This document shows positions 24,061-32,206 of a DNA stretch of 35,268 bases, one piece after another. The stretch's first letter is position 1. Each line of letters starts with the position of its first letter. This stretch comes from Streptomyces durocortorensis (GTDB lineage Bacteria; Actinomycetota; Actinomycetes; Streptomycetales; Streptomycetaceae), in contig NZ_JAFEUF010000027.1 in NCBI RefSeq assembly GCF_016901035.1, positions 13,167-48,434 on the forward strand, written 5' to 3'. The notes beneath the pieces were generated by a model. It did not search any database. It worked only from the letters and a program-made list of their open reading frames with translations, and was not told the DNA's origin. The position numbers and the translations under genes were made by a program.

Positions 24061-25422
24061 ATGGACCGCCGCATTTTCGGGCTGGAGAACGAGTACGGCG
24101 TCACGTGCACGTTCAGGGGACAGCGCCGACTGTCACCTGACGAAGTGGCGCGCTACCTCTTCCGCCGTGTTGTGTCATGGGGCCGCAGCAGCAATGTCTT
24201 TCTGCGGAACGGCGCCCGCCTCTACCTCGACGTGGGATCGCATCCGGAATACGCCACCCCGGAATGCGACAACGTGACCGAACTGGTCACGCACGACAAA
24301 GCGGGCGAGCGCATTCTCGAAGGCCTGCTCGTCGACGCCGAACGCCGCCTGCACGAGGAGGGAATCGCGGGCGACGTCTATCTCTTCAAGAACAACACCG
24401 ACTCGGCGGGAAACTCCTACGGCTGCCACGAGAACTACCTCGTGGCCCGGCACGGAGAATTCTCCCGGCTCGCGGACATCCTCATTCCGTTCCTCGTCAC
24501 CAGGCAGCTGATCTGCGGCGCCGGCAAGGTCCTCCAGACCCCGCGCGGCGCGGTCTACTGCGTCAGCCAGCGTGCCGAGCACATCTGGGAGGGCGTCAGC
24601 TCCGCGACGACCCGCTCCCGGCCGATCATCAACACCCGTGACGAACCGCACGCCGACGCCGAGCGGTACCGCCGCCTCCACGTCATCGTCGGTGACTCGA
24701 ACATGTCCGAGACGACCATGCTGCTCAAGGTCGGCGCCACCGACCTGGTGCTCCGCATGATCGAGGCGGGCACGGTGATGCGCGACCTGACCCTGGAGAA
24801 CCCGATCCGGGCGATCCGCGAGGTCAGCCACGACCTCACCGGACAGCGCAAGGTGCGCCTGGCCAGCGGCCGGGAGGCCTCGGCCATCGAGGTCCAGCGG
24901 GAGTACTACGAGAAGGCCGTGGACTTCGTCGAGCGCCGGGGCATCCGCACCGGCACCGTCGACCAGGTCCTGGAGCTGTGGGGCCGCGCCCTGGACGCGA
25001 TCGAGGCCCAGGACCTCGACCGCATCGACACCGAGATCGACTGGGTCATGAAGTACAAGCTCATCGAGCGGTACCGGGCCAAGCACAACATGACCATGTC
25101 GAACCCGCGGGTCGCCCAGATAGACCTCGCCTACCACGACATCCACCGCCGCCGCGGTCTCTTCTACCTCCTGGAGAAGAAGGGGCAGACGGCCCGCATC
25201 TGCAACGACCTGAAGATCTTCGAGGGCAAGTCGGTGCCCCCGCAGACCACCCGGGCGCGGCTGCGCGGCGACTTCATCCGCAGGGCCCAGGAGCAGCGGA
25301 GGGACTTCACCGTCGACTGGGTCCACCTCAAGCTGAACGACCAGGCGCAGCGCACGGTGCTCTGCAAGGACCCGTTCCGGTCCGTGGACGAGCGGGTGGA
25401 GAAGCTGATCGCCGGCATGTGA
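24061..25422 (+). CDS. pafA: Pup ligase (proteasome accessory factor A)
   Basis: ATP-dependent ligase that phosphorylates the C-terminal Glu of Pup and joins it to substrate lysines. The 453-residue protein starts [20 protein letters not shown], with metal ligand Glu9. It has Asp57 in [17 protein letters not shown], aligning with the catalytic base, and [16 protein letters not shown] for nucleotide binding. The C-terminal Pup-binding domain ends EKLIAGM. It lacks the extra loop present in Dop. The ATG at 24061 matches S. coelicolor PafA. It is separated from the rest of the proteasome genes by the LacI/MFS pair. A hairpin follows. Confidence 0.98.
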   Translation: MDRRIFGLENEYGVTCTFRGQRRLSPDEVARYLFRRVVSWGRSSNVFLRNGARLYLDVGSHPEYATPECDNVTELVTHDKAGERILEGLLVDAERRLHEEGIAGDVYLFKNNTDSAGNSYGCHENYLVARHGEFSRLADILIPFLVTRQLICGAGKVLQTPRGAVYCVSQRAEHIWEGVSSATTRSRPIINTRDEPHADAERYRRLHVIVGDSNMSETTMLLKVGATDLVLRMIEAGTVMRDLTLENPIRAIREVSHDLTGQRKVRLASGREASAIEVQREYYEKAVDFVERRGIRTGTVDQVLELWGRALDAIEAQDLDRIDTEIDWVMKYKLIERYRAKHNMTMSNPRVAQIDLAYHDIHRRRGLFYLLEKKGQTARICNDLKIFEGKSVPPQTTRARLRGDFIRRAQEQRRDFTVDWVHLKLNDQAQRTVLCKDPFRSVDERVEKLIAGM

Positions 25423-25452
25423 CCGGGCCGGCTCGCGAGAAAAGGGACACAG

Positions 25453-25483
25453 TGTACGCCGGGGCGCGCAGCCCCGGCGTACA
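25453..25483 (+). terminator. Terminator hairpin after pafA
   Basis: TGTACGCCGGGGC (25453-25465) pairs perfectly with 25471-25483 over a 5-nt loop GCGCA. No T-tract follows, as is common in Streptomyces terminators. Confidence 0.85.
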
Positions 25484-25521
25484 GCCGTGTCGGTACCCGT
25501 GATGCCGCTGGGGCGAAGTCG

Positions 25522-25527
25522 TAGAGT
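25522..25527 (+). promoter_or_regulatory. Putative -10 box of the FKBP lipoprotein gene
   Basis: TAGAGT lies 38 nt upstream of the ATG, after the pafA terminator. A -35 is not evident. Confidence 0.4.
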
Positions 25528-25565
25528 GGCGGGAGTGCCCGGAGCCCCCTACGCGAGTTGGACTG

Positions 25566-26546
25566 ATGATCCCCACGAAAACTGCCCGGCGTGCCGCCGC
25601 TGTCCTGGCCGTGCCCGCTCTGCTGATCACCGCCGCCTGTGGTTCCGATTCCAAGGACGACGCCGCTCCGAAGAAGTCGGACGCCGTCGCCGAGGTGTCC
25701 GGGAAGTTCGGCGCCGAGCCCAAGATCGAGATGCCCAAGGACGCCAAGGTGTCCGACGAGGTCGTGGCGAGCGACGTCTCGACCGGTGACGGCGCCGAGG
25801 TGAAGAAGGGCGACATCGTCCGCCTGGACTTCGCCGGCAACATCGAGGCGCTCGGCTCCACCTGGGCCCAGCGACAGGGCGCCGACCCCAAGGCCCCCCG
25901 CGCCCAGGTCGTGCAGGAGGTCGGCCAGCAGGGGCAGATGCTGCCGACCAAGGTCGCGGACGCGCTGACCGGCCACAAGGTCGGCAGCCGGGTCCAGGTC
26001 GAAGGCACGGCCGAGGCGATCGTCGGCGAGCAGCTGAACCCGCAGTCCGGGATCAAGCCCACCGACCCCCTGGTCTGGGTCGTCGACATCGTCAACGCCA
26101 AGAAGGTCGACAAGAAGGGCGAGGCCAAGGGCGACCAGGCCGCCAGCGAGGCCGGGATGCCCGAGGTGAAGACCGCGCCGCAGAAGGCCGCGACCATCAC
26201 CATCCCCAAGGGCGAGAAGGCCCCGAAGGACCTCCAGGAGCAGGTGTTGATCAAGGGCGACGGTGCCGCGGTCAAGGCCGGTGAAGGCCTGGTCGTCCAG
26301 TACACCGGGGTGAAGTGGGAGGACGGCAAGAAGTTCGACTCCTCCTGGGACCACGGTGGCGCGAGCGCCTTCCCGATCGGCGTCGGCGGAGTCATCCAGG
26401 GCTGGGACAAGGGACTGGTCGGCAAGCACGTCGGCGACCGCGTCCTGCTGACCATCCCGCCGAACCAGGCCTACGGCGCCGACCCCTCCAGCCAGCTGGC
26501 CAAGAACAACCTGGTCTTCGTCGTCGACATCCTCGGAACCGTCTGA
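25566..26546 (+). CDS. Two-domain FKBP-type peptidyl-prolyl isomerase lipoprotein
   Basis: A 326-residue exported folding factor. The signal peptide MIPTKTARRAAAVLAVPALLITAAC ends in a lipobox-like TAAC, so Cys25 is the likely lipid-modified residue. The C-terminal domain (about 235-326) is a clear FKBP with VVQYTGVKWEDGKKFDSSWD, GGVIQGWDKGLVGKHVGDRV and IPPNQAYG, retaining the core aromatic pocket. The middle part (about 60-180) has the same layout (KKGDIVRLDFAGNIEALGST, DALTGHKVGSRVQV, WVVDIVNA). It lacks GWD and AYG, so it is a degenerate, probably inactive FKBP. The ATG at 25566 gives the signal peptide directly. It acts outside the membrane. A second FKBP gene follows after a small terminator. 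Confidence 0.93.
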   Translation: MIPTKTARRAAAVLAVPALLITAACGSDSKDDAAPKKSDAVAEVSGKFGAEPKIEMPKDAKVSDEVVASDVSTGDGAEVKKGDIVRLDFAGNIEALGSTWAQRQGADPKAPRAQVVQEVGQQGQMLPTKVADALTGHKVGSRVQVEGTAEAIVGEQLNPQSGIKPTDPLVWVVDIVNAKKVDKKGEAKGDQAASEAGMPEVKTAPQKAATITIPKGEKAPKDLQEQVLIKGDGAAVKAGEGLVVQYTGVKWEDGKKFDSSWDHGGASAFPIGVGGVIQGWDKGLVGKHVGDRVLLTIPPNQAYGADPSSQLAKNNLVFVVDILGTV

Positions 26547-26590
26547 GACACCCGCGGTACGGTCCGAGCGGCGGGGCGACCCGTGCGAAA

Positions 26591-26618
26591 CTTGTGGGGT
26601 TTTCCCCAAGATTCTTTT
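26591..26618 (+). terminator. Small Rho-independent terminator between the two FKBP genes
   Basis: CTTG-TG-GGG pairs with CCC-CAAG around a T-rich loop, leaving a 2-nt bulge, and ATTCTTTT follows. It is the only clear U-tract terminator here apart from the one after trmI. Confidence 0.6.
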
Positions 26619-26630
26619 AGGAGCAGTTCA

Positions 26631-27002
26631 GTGAGCATCGAGAAGCCCGAGGTCGACTTCCCGGGCGGCGAGCCGCCGGCCGATCTGGAGATCAAGGACA
26701 TCTGGGAGGGCGACGGCGCCGTGGCCCAGCCGGGCCAGACCGTCTCCGTCCACTACGTGGGCGTCTCCTTCTCCACCGGCGAGGAGTTCGACGCCTCCTG
26801 GAACCGCGGCACCCCGCTGCAGTTCCAGCTCGGCGCCGGCCAGGTCATCTCCGGCTGGGACAAGGGCGTGCAGGGCATGAAGGTCGGCGGCCGTCGCCAG
26901 CTGACCATCCCCGCCCACCTCGCCTACGGCGACCGCGGCGCCGGCGGCAAGATCGCCCCCGGCGAGACGCTGATCTTCGTCTGCGACCTCGTCGCGGTCT
27001 GA
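26631..27002 (+). CDS. Cytosolic single-domain FKBP peptidyl-prolyl isomerase
   Basis: A 123-residue cis-trans prolyl isomerase of the FK506-binding family, without a signal peptide. All core elements are present: VSVHYVGVSFSTGEEFDASW, GAGQVISGWDKGVQGMKVGG, RRQLTIPAHLAYGDRGAGGK and ETLIFVCDLVAV. These include the pocket residues Tyr, Phe, Asp, Trp and Tyr. The GTG at 26631 is chosen because TAGGAG sits 7 nt upstream and the family usually has such a short acidic N-terminus; upstream in-frame codons cross the terminator. A strong hairpin follows, before pafB. Confidence 0.96.
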   Translation: MSIEKPEVDFPGGEPPADLEIKDIWEGDGAVAQPGQTVSVHYVGVSFSTGEEFDASWNRGTPLQFQLGAGQVISGWDKGVQGMKVGGRRQLTIPAHLAYGDRGAGGKIAPGETLIFVCDLVAV

Positions 27003-27021
27003 TCCGTTTCCGCTGTACGCC

Positions 27022-27053
27022 TGAGGGCCCCCGCCGCACGGCGGGGGCCCTCA
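27022..27053 (+). terminator. Terminator hairpin after the FKBP gene
   Basis: TGAGGGCCCCCGCC (27022-27035) pairs perfectly with 27040-27053 around the GCAC loop, a 14-bp stem with no T-tract. Confidence 0.88.
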
Positions 27054-27100
27054 CGGCTGTCCGCAGCGCCCGTCCCCGCCCTCCGGACGACGGCCCGGCT

Positions 27101-27130
27101 TTGGATCCCCCCACCCCGGGGCGGTACGGT
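27101..27130 (+). promoter_or_regulatory. Putative HrdB-type promoter of pafBC
   Basis: TTGGAT (27101-27106) and TACGGT (27125-27130) are spaced by 18 nt and located 33 nt upstream of the pafB ATG. No PafBC-type motif is present here, so autoregulation by that motif is not indicated. Confidence 0.5.
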
Positions 27131-27163
27131 CGACCGTCGTAGAGCACCGGAGAAAGGGCGTCG

Positions 27164-28117
27164 ATGGCGATTGCCAAGGCCGAGCGGTTGATGAACCTCG
27201 CGCTGTGCCTGCTGGGGACGCGGCGCCCCCTCAGCAAGCGCGAACTCCGCGGATCCATCGAGGCCTACCTCGAAGCGGGCTCCGACGACTCCTTCAACCG
27301 GATGTTCGAGCGTGACAAGGACGATCTGCGCGAACTCGGCCTCGTCATCGAGACCGTCGAGAACCTCGACGGCGACACCGGCTACCTGGCCCGCCGCGAC
27401 AGCAACCGGCTGCCCCCCATCACCCTGGACGCCGAGGAGGCCGCCGCCCTCGGCCTCGCAGCCAAGGTCTGGCAGCAGGCCCGCCTCGCCGGGGCCGCCA
27501 GCGGCGCCCTCCAGAAGCTGCGCGCCGCCGGAATGCCCGAGACCGAGGACGCCTACGAGGTCCACAGCGCCCTCGAACCCCGCATCCCCGTCCACGAGGC
27601 CGCCTTCGAACCCCTCATGCTGGCCTGCCGCGACCGCCGCCCCGTGACCTTCGACTACCGCAAGGCCAACTCCGCCCGCGCAGAGCAGCGCCAGGTCGAA
27701 CCCTGGACCCTCGAATGCTGGCGCGGCCACTGGTACCTCGCCGGCTGGGACCGCGAGCGGGGCGCCGAACGCGTCTTCCGGCTCTCCCGCATCACCGGGA
27801 AGGTCCGCTCCCGCGCCGGAGCCTTCAGCGCCGAGGTGCCCGACGTGGTCACCGTCCGCGAGACCGTCGAGAGCTGGGCCGGCGAGACCGCGACCCGGAC
27901 CGCCCGGATCAGGCTGCGCGCCGGAGCCGGCTACCCGCTGCGCTCCCGCGCCACCGCCGTACGCGACCGCGGCGACGGCTGGGACGAGCTGGAGATCCCG
28001 TACGGACACGGCCTCGACGCCTGGCTCGTCGAGTTCGGCCCGGACGTCGTCGTGGAGGAGCCCGCCGATCTGCGGGCCGATGTGGTGGACCGGCTCCGCG
28101 CCGTGGCCAAGGACTAG
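27164..28117 (+). CDS. pafB: WYL-domain transcription activator PafB
   Basis: Subunit of the PafBC activator, which in mycobacteria turns on DNA-damage genes independently of LexA/RecA. The 317-residue protein has an N-terminal winged helix (about 1-65, ERLMNLALCLLGTRRPLSKR and FERDKDDLRELGLVIE). A linking helical part follows. The WYL domain (about 145-225, RRPVTFDYRKAN, EPWTLECWRGHWYLAGWDRE, RVFRLSRIT) has an R/W/Y-rich ligand pocket thought to sense nucleic acid. A WCX-like C-terminal extension completes it. The ATG at 27164 follows GAGAAAGGG. pafC begins 13 nt after its stop, so the heterodimer is translated from one transcript. Despite the name it is not part of the proteasome. Confidence 0.96.
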   Translation: MAIAKAERLMNLALCLLGTRRPLSKRELRGSIEAYLEAGSDDSFNRMFERDKDDLRELGLVIETVENLDGDTGYLARRDSNRLPPITLDAEEAAALGLAAKVWQQARLAGAASGALQKLRAAGMPETEDAYEVHSALEPRIPVHEAAFEPLMLACRDRRPVTFDYRKANSARAEQRQVEPWTLECWRGHWYLAGWDRERGAERVFRLSRITGKVRSRAGAFSAEVPDVVTVRETVESWAGETATRTARIRLRAGAGYPLRSRATAVRDRGDGWDELEIPYGHGLDAWLVEFGPDVVVEEPADLRADVVDRLRAVAKD

Positions 28118-28130
28118 GGGAGCCGACACG

Positions 28131-29087
28131 ATGGCCACGAACGCGATCGACCAGACCCGCCGGATGCTGTCCCTGGTGACGTATCTGCGCGAACGCCCCG
28201 GCGCCCACGTCCAGGACGTGGCGCGGGCCTTCGGGATCACCGAGGACGAGCTGATCTCCGACCTCGACGTCCTGCCCATGTGCGGCACCAGCTTCCGCGG
28301 CGGCGACCTCCTCGACATCGACACCGACGGCGACCGCATCTGGTGGCACAACCCCGACGACGTCGCCGAGCCGCTCCGGCTCGCCGCCGACGAGGCCACC
28401 GCGCTGCTCGTCGCCGCCCGCGCCGTCGCCACCCTGCCCGGACTGCGCGAGAGCGACCGGGACGCCCTCGTCCGCGCCACCGCCAAGCTGGAGACGGCCG
28501 CCGGCGAGACCGGCGCCGCCAGCTCCCGGCTCTCGGTGACCTTCGAGGCCGAGGGCGGCGTCTTCGCCGACGTCGACCGGGCCATCTCCGAGCGCCGCCG
28601 GCTCTGGCTGCGCTACTACTCGCCCGCCCGCGACGAACTCACCGAGCGCGAGGTCGACCCGATCCGGCTCTTCGCCGTCGGCCACACCTACATGGAGGGC
28701 TGGTGCCGGCTCTCCGAGGCCCGCCGGACCTTCCGCCTCGACCGGGTCGCCGAGATCCGCCTCCTCGACGCCCCCGCCGCCCCGCCCGAGCTGGAGCTGC
28801 GCGACCTGTCCGCCGGTCTGGTTCAGCCCGCCGCCGAGGATCCGGAAGTCGTGATCGAGGTCGGCACCGGCGGCCGCTGGGTCGCCGAGTACTACCCGCA
28901 CGACAGTGCCGAGGAACTCCCCGACGGCGGGCTGCGCATCACCCTGCGCACCCCGGACCCGGCCTCGCTGCGCCGACTCGCCCTGCGCCTCGGCGGCGAC
29001 GGCCGCATCGTCACCCCGCCGGAGCTCGCGGACAGCGCCCGCGAGGCCGCCCGCGAGGCACTCGCCGCCTACGAGGACGCGCTCTGA
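28131..29087 (+). CDS. pafC: WYL-domain transcription activator PafC
   Basis: Partner of PafB, also a winged-helix plus WYL protein, 318 residues. The N-terminal helix-turn-helix (about 5-60) reads TRRMLSLVTYLRERPGAHVQ and DVARAFGITEDELISDL. The WYL region (about 150-220) contains RAISERRRLWLRYYSPARDE, IRLFAVGHTYMEGWCRLSEA and RTFRLDRVAEIRLLDAP. A WCX domain closes it. The ATG at 28131 follows GGGGAG 13 nt after pafB. It is paralogous to pafB by duplication. Two small genes of unknown role follow at short spacing and may be cotranscribed. Confidence 0.96.
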   Translation: MATNAIDQTRRMLSLVTYLRERPGAHVQDVARAFGITEDELISDLDVLPMCGTSFRGGDLLDIDTDGDRIWWHNPDDVAEPLRLAADEATALLVAARAVATLPGLRESDRDALVRATAKLETAAGETGAASSRLSVTFEAEGGVFADVDRAISERRRLWLRYYSPARDELTEREVDPIRLFAVGHTYMEGWCRLSEARRTFRLDRVAEIRLLDAPAAPPELELRDLSAGLVQPAAEDPEVVIEVGTGGRWVAEYYPHDSAEELPDGGLRITLRTPDPASLRRLALRLGGDGRIVTPPELADSAREAAREALAAYEDAL

Positions 29088-29110
29088 GACCCGGGGGAAG
29101 GGAGACGACG

Positions 29111-29449
29111 ATGAACCGGACGCCCCTGTTCCCGGCCGCCACCGGGCTCCGCCCGGAGGCTCTGCCCGTCACCGGGATACGCCCGGCGCCCCTGCCCGGC
29201 ACCGGACCCGTCCCGGTGCCGGTGGCCGCCGCCGTACGCTTCCGGGCCGCCTGCCCCGACTGCCGCGGGCGCTTCGAGCTGGCCGCGGCGGCCCTGCGCC
29301 TGGCCATCGGCGCCACCAGCCGCACCACCTTCTACACCTTCACCTGCCCCGAGTGCGGCGCCTCGGTCCGTAAGCCCGCCGGGGAGCGCATCATCGAACT
29401 GCTCACCGGCGGCGGCGTACGCACCCTGCGGCTGCACACCGCCCTGTAG
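29111..29449 (+). CDS. Small zinc-ribbon protein of unknown function
   Basis: A 112-residue protein not assignable to a named family. The N-terminal 42 residues are a Pro/Gly/Thr-rich stretch with repeated TGxRP/LP units. The C-terminal part has two CxxC knuckles, FRAACPDCRGRFELAA and TFTCPECGASVRKPAG, that would bind one zinc ion between a short helix (AAAALRLAIG). The ATG at 29111 follows GGGAAGGGAG, 23 nt after the pafC stop, so it is likely in the pafBC operon. A DNA-, RNA- or protein-binding role is possible, but nothing in the sequence decides. Confidence 0.8.
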   Translation: MNRTPLFPAATGLRPEALPVTGIRPAPLPGTGPVPVPVAAAVRFRAACPDCRGRFELAAAALRLAIGATSRTTFYTFTCPECGASVRKPAGERIIELLTGGGVRTLRLHTAL

Positions 29450-29482
29450 CGCCGCGCAGCCGTACAGGAGAGAGGCCCCCAC

Positions 29483-29680
29483 ATGTTCTGGCCCATGCTC
29501 GCCATCGCCCTCGGATTCCTGGGCGTCGCCGTACTCGGTGTGCTCGGCATCAAGGTCTTCGTCGAGGCCCAGCGGCTCGGCCGGCAGGTCACCGACACCA
29601 CCGAGCGCATCAACCGGGCGTCGGAGGACCTCGAACGGGCCGCCACCCGCCTCGCGGCCACCGGCGACAGCCTGCGATGA
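29483..29680 (+). CDS. 65-residue single-span membrane protein
   Basis: Begins MFWPMLAIALGFLGVAVLGV, a membrane helix at about residues 2-24. A cytoplasmic or extracellular amphipathic helix follows (VEAQRLGRQVTDTTERINRA and SEDLERAATRLAATGDSLR) that could form a coiled coil. GGAGAGAG precedes the ATG at 29483. It starts 33 nt after the zinc-ribbon gene and lies upstream of tatA. Layout resembles other short TM-plus-coiled-coil proteins; function is unknown. It may be cotranscribed with pafBC. Confidence 0.8.
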   Translation: MFWPMLAIALGFLGVAVLGVLGIKVFVEAQRLGRQVTDTTERINRASEDLERAATRLAATGDSLR

Positions 29681-29716
29681 CGGGCCCGGGGCCTGATGTT
29701 CGACAGCACCGGGGGG

Positions 29717-29722
29717 TACGCT
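29717..29722 (+). promoter_or_regulatory. Putative -10 box of tatA (or of tatAC)
   Basis: TACGCT lies 175 nt upstream of tatA in the 217-nt gap after the 65-aa gene. TACGAT at 29805-29810 is an alternative. No strong -35 is seen for either. Confidence 0.3.
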
Positions 29723-29897
29723 GCAGGGGTCGGCCCAGGCAGGGAGGTGCGGGCCGCAAGCCGGAGTACGCACGGGCATTGCCTCGCGTTTACCCCTGCG
29801 GGTTACGATCGCTGCCAAGCGCAACGATCGGACGTATGCCCGGTCGAACGGGTAGCGAGCCCACCCACCAGCCGCCTCAGTGAGAAGGAAGTCGCAC

Positions 29898-30197
29898 ATG
29901 ATCGGCAATCTGAAGCCCCTCGAGATCGTTCTGATCATCGCTGTCATCCTGCTGCTCTTCGGTGCCAAGAAGCTTCCCGACATGGCGCGCTCGCTCGGCA
30001 AGTCGGCCCGCATCCTCAAGAGCGAGGCCAAGGCCATGAAGAAGGACGACGCGGCGACCGCGACGCCCACCACGGAGACCGTCGCCGACGACACGGTCCC
30101 CCCGCAGTCCACCACCGCGCGCACCATCCAGGCCGCGCCGGGAGACGTCACCAGCTCCCGCCCGGTCAACGAGGCCAAGCCCACCACCCAGAGCTGA
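29898..30197 (+). CDS. tatA: Twin-arginine translocase subunit TatA
   Basis: Pore-forming component of the Tat export pathway for folded proteins. The 99-residue protein has one N-terminal membrane helix ([20 protein letters not shown]), the FGxxKLP hinge, an amphipathic helix ([20 protein letters not shown]) and a disordered Thr/Pro-rich tail. The ATG at 29898 follows AGAAGGAAG. tatC starts 49 nt downstream, so they form an operon. No tatB is in the window. The same tatA-tatC pair follows pafC in M. tuberculosis. Confidence 0.96.
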   Translation: MIGNLKPLEIVLIIAVILLLFGAKKLPDMARSLGKSARILKSEAKAMKKDDAATATPTTETVADDTVPPQSTTARTIQAAPGDVTSSRPVNEAKPTTQS

Positions 30198-30246
30198 CCG
30201 CTGACGCGCTCCGCCGACAGCCGCCGCACGAGACGAGGGAAGTGGG

Positions 30247-31212
30247 TTGCTCAAGTCTGCCCGCAAGCAGGAGAAGGACGACGAGGGGCGGATGCCTCTC
30301 CTCGATCACCTGCGTGAGCTGCGTAACCGGCTGCTGAAGGCCGTGCTGGCGATCCTGATCGCCGTCATCGGGGCCGCCTTCTTCCACAAGGAGATCTTCG
30401 AGTTCCTGATGAAGCCGATCCTTGACTCGGTCGGCTGCAAGAACGGCGTCCAGACGATGGTCAACGGCCGCCCGTGCGCGGAGATGACCACCAACGGTCT
30501 GCTCTCGCCGTTCACGATCGCGCTGAAGGTCTCCCTCATGGCGGGCGTTCTCCTCGCCACTCCCGTCTGGCTGTACCAGCTCTGGGCCTTCGTCGCCCCC
30601 GGCCTCCACCAGAAGGAGAAGCGGTACTCCCTGGGTTTCGTGGCCGCAGGGGTTCCGCTGTTCGCCGCGGGCGCCTACCTCGCGTACACGATCCTGCCGC
30701 AGACGGCCGAGATCATGCTCGGCTTCACGCCGGACAACGTCACGAACCTCCTGCCGCTCGACGACTTCCTCGACCTGATCACCCGCATGGTGATCGTCTT
30801 CGGTCTCGCCTTCGAGCTGCCGCTGCTGCTCATCGCCCTCAACATGACCGGGGTCCTCACGGGCGTACGTATGCTGCGCTGGTGGCGCGGCATGATCGTC
30901 GGCCTCACCGCCTTCGCGGCCATCGCGACCCCCGGTGGCGAGCCGATCTCCATGCTGCTCCTCGCCGGGCCGCTCGCGGTGCTCTACTTCTTCGCCGTCG
31001 GCTTCTCCCTGCTGAACGACAAGCGGCGCAACCGCAACAACCCCGACGCCCAACTCAGCGACGACGAGGCATCGGAACTCGATCTGACGCCCGAGCCCGT
31101 AGGCCGCGTGGAGAACGTCTCCTCCTCCCGCCCCGCGCTTCCGGGGCAGGCTTCCGGTGAGGCGGACGGGCCCGGATCGCACCGGCTCAACGGTTACGAC
31201 GACATCACCTGA
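30247..31212 (+). CDS. tatC: Twin-arginine translocase subunit TatC
   Basis: Receptor subunit that recognises twin-arginine signal peptides. The 321-residue protein has six predicted membrane spans. The conserved N-terminal cytosolic signature is RMPLLDHLRELRNRL, and the first-loop and helix regions LKVSLMAGVLLATPVWLYQL and WAFVAPGLHQKEKRY are typical. The periplasmic loop contains two cysteines (VGCKNGVQTMVNGRPCAEM). The C-terminal 70 residues are a hydrophilic disordered tail, longer than in E. coli. The TTG at 30247 is chosen because GAGGGAAG precedes it and the protein then starts LKSARKQEKDDEGRMPL. It follows tatA closely. Confidence 0.95.
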   Translation: MLKSARKQEKDDEGRMPLLDHLRELRNRLLKAVLAILIAVIGAAFFHKEIFEFLMKPILDSVGCKNGVQTMVNGRPCAEMTTNGLLSPFTIALKVSLMAGVLLATPVWLYQLWAFVAPGLHQKEKRYSLGFVAAGVPLFAAGAYLAYTILPQTAEIMLGFTPDNVTNLLPLDDFLDLITRMVIVFGLAFELPLLLIALNMTGVLTGVRMLRWWRGMIVGLTAFAAIATPGGEPISMLLLAGPLAVLYFFAVGFSLLNDKRRNRNNPDAQLSDDEASELDLTPEPVGRVENVSSSRPALPGQASGEADGPGSHRLNGYDDIT

Positions 31213-31217
31213 CCTTG

Positions 31218-31223
31218 TAGGGT
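31218..31223 (+). promoter_or_regulatory. TAGGGT -10 box of the lipid kinase gene
   Basis: It lies between the tatC stop and the GTG at 31231, ending 7 nt before the start with no ribosome-binding site. This predicts a leaderless transcript. Confidence 0.45.
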
Positions 31224-31230
31224 CCGCCGG

Positions 31231-32124
31231 GTGACCAGCGAGATCACCCTCTTCGTCAATCCCACCGCAGGACGCGGCCGGGGCGCGCACGCCGCGCACC
31301 CCCCCGCTTCCGCGTTGCGGGACGCCGGATTCTCCGTCCGTACGGTGCTGGGCGAGGACGCCGACGACGCCCTGCGCCGGGCCCGCGAAGCCGTCGCGGC
31401 GGGGACCGGGGCACTCATAGCCGTGGGCGGGGACGGGCTCATGTCCCTCGCCCTCCAGGCCGTCGCCGGGACCGCCACCCCGCTCGGGGTCGTCGCCGTC
31501 GGTACCGGCAACGACTTCGCCCGCGCGCTGGGTCTGCCGATCCGCGACCCGGCCGCCGCCGGTGCGCTGGCGGCGCGGATGCTCAAGGAGGGCGGTCACC
31601 GGGACATCGACCTCGGGCGGGTCGGTGAGCGCTGGTTCGGGACGGTGCTCGCCTCCGGCTTCGACTCCCGGGTCAACGACCGGGGCAACCGGATGCGCTT
31701 CGTCGGCGGCCGGTTCACGTACGACCTCGCGATCCTCGCCGAACTGGCCGCCTTCAAGCCGATCCCGTACCGGATCCGGCTCGACGGGGGAGAGATCCGC
31801 GAGATCGAGGCGACGCTCATCGCGGTGGGCAACGGGACCACGTACGGCGGGGGCATGCGGATCTGCGCCGACGCGGAGATGGACGACGGGCTCTTCGACG
31901 TGACCGTGGTGGGGGAGTGCACCCGCACCGAGCTGCTCAAGGTGTTCCCGAAGGTCTACAAGGGCACGCATCTGGACCACCCCGCCGTCACCGTGCACCG
32001 GGTCTCCTCGATCGAGCTGGCGGCGGCCGGGATCACGGCGTACGCGGACGGCGAACCGCTGGGGCCGCTGCCGCTCACCGCCACCTGCGTACCGGGGGCC
32101 GTACGGGTGCTCACCGGGCGCTGA
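31231..32124 (+). CDS. Diacylglycerol kinase-like lipid kinase
   Basis: Phosphorylates diacylglycerol or a related lipid with ATP at the inner membrane face. The 297-residue protein has the DAGK catalytic domain (about 3-135). It shows NPTAGRGRG (from Asn10), IAVGGDGLMSLA (GGDG 66-69) and GTGNDFARALGLP. The C-terminal YegS-like beta domain includes GNGTTYGGGMRICADAEMDDG and the closing YADGEPLGPLP. The usual GGDGT is GGDGL here, and TxNE is shortened. GTG at 31231 is the start, with a -10 box directly upstream. It sits between tatC and the helicase gene on the same strand. The exact lipid substrate is not resolved. Confidence 0.92.
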   Translation: MTSEITLFVNPTAGRGRGAHAAHPPASALRDAGFSVRTVLGEDADDALRRAREAVAAGTGALIAVGGDGLMSLALQAVAGTATPLGVVAVGTGNDFARALGLPIRDPAAAGALAARMLKEGGHRDIDLGRVGERWFGTVLASGFDSRVNDRGNRMRFVGGRFTYDLAILAELAAFKPIPYRIRLDGGEIREIEATLIAVGNGTTYGGGMRICADAEMDDGLFDVTVVGECTRTELLKVFPKVYKGTHLDHPAVTVHRVSSIELAAAGITAYADGEPLGPLPLTATCVPGAVRVLTGR

Positions 32125-32173
32125 CCGGGGGCCCGCCGGGCGGAAGGCCAAGGGGATTTAAAGATCGGGCTGA

Positions 32174-32196
32174 CTGTCAGAGGTGACGGGTAGGCT
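32174..32196 (+). promoter_or_regulatory. PafBC-type (RecA-NDp) promoter ahead of the HelY-like helicase
   Basis: CTGTCAGAG (32174-32182), exactly 8 nt, then TAGGCT (32191-32196). Against TTGTCRGTG-N8-TANNNT it has seven of nine matches in the first half plus the full -10 and exact spacing. The -10 ends 10 nt before the ATG. Confidence 0.6.
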
Positions 32197-32206
32197 CGTA
32201 GCCAAG

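Noticed and set aside
23999..24277. Alternative ORF spanning the MFS-pafA junction
   Set aside because: Out of frame with both genes and without a ribosome site; it is explained by pafA.
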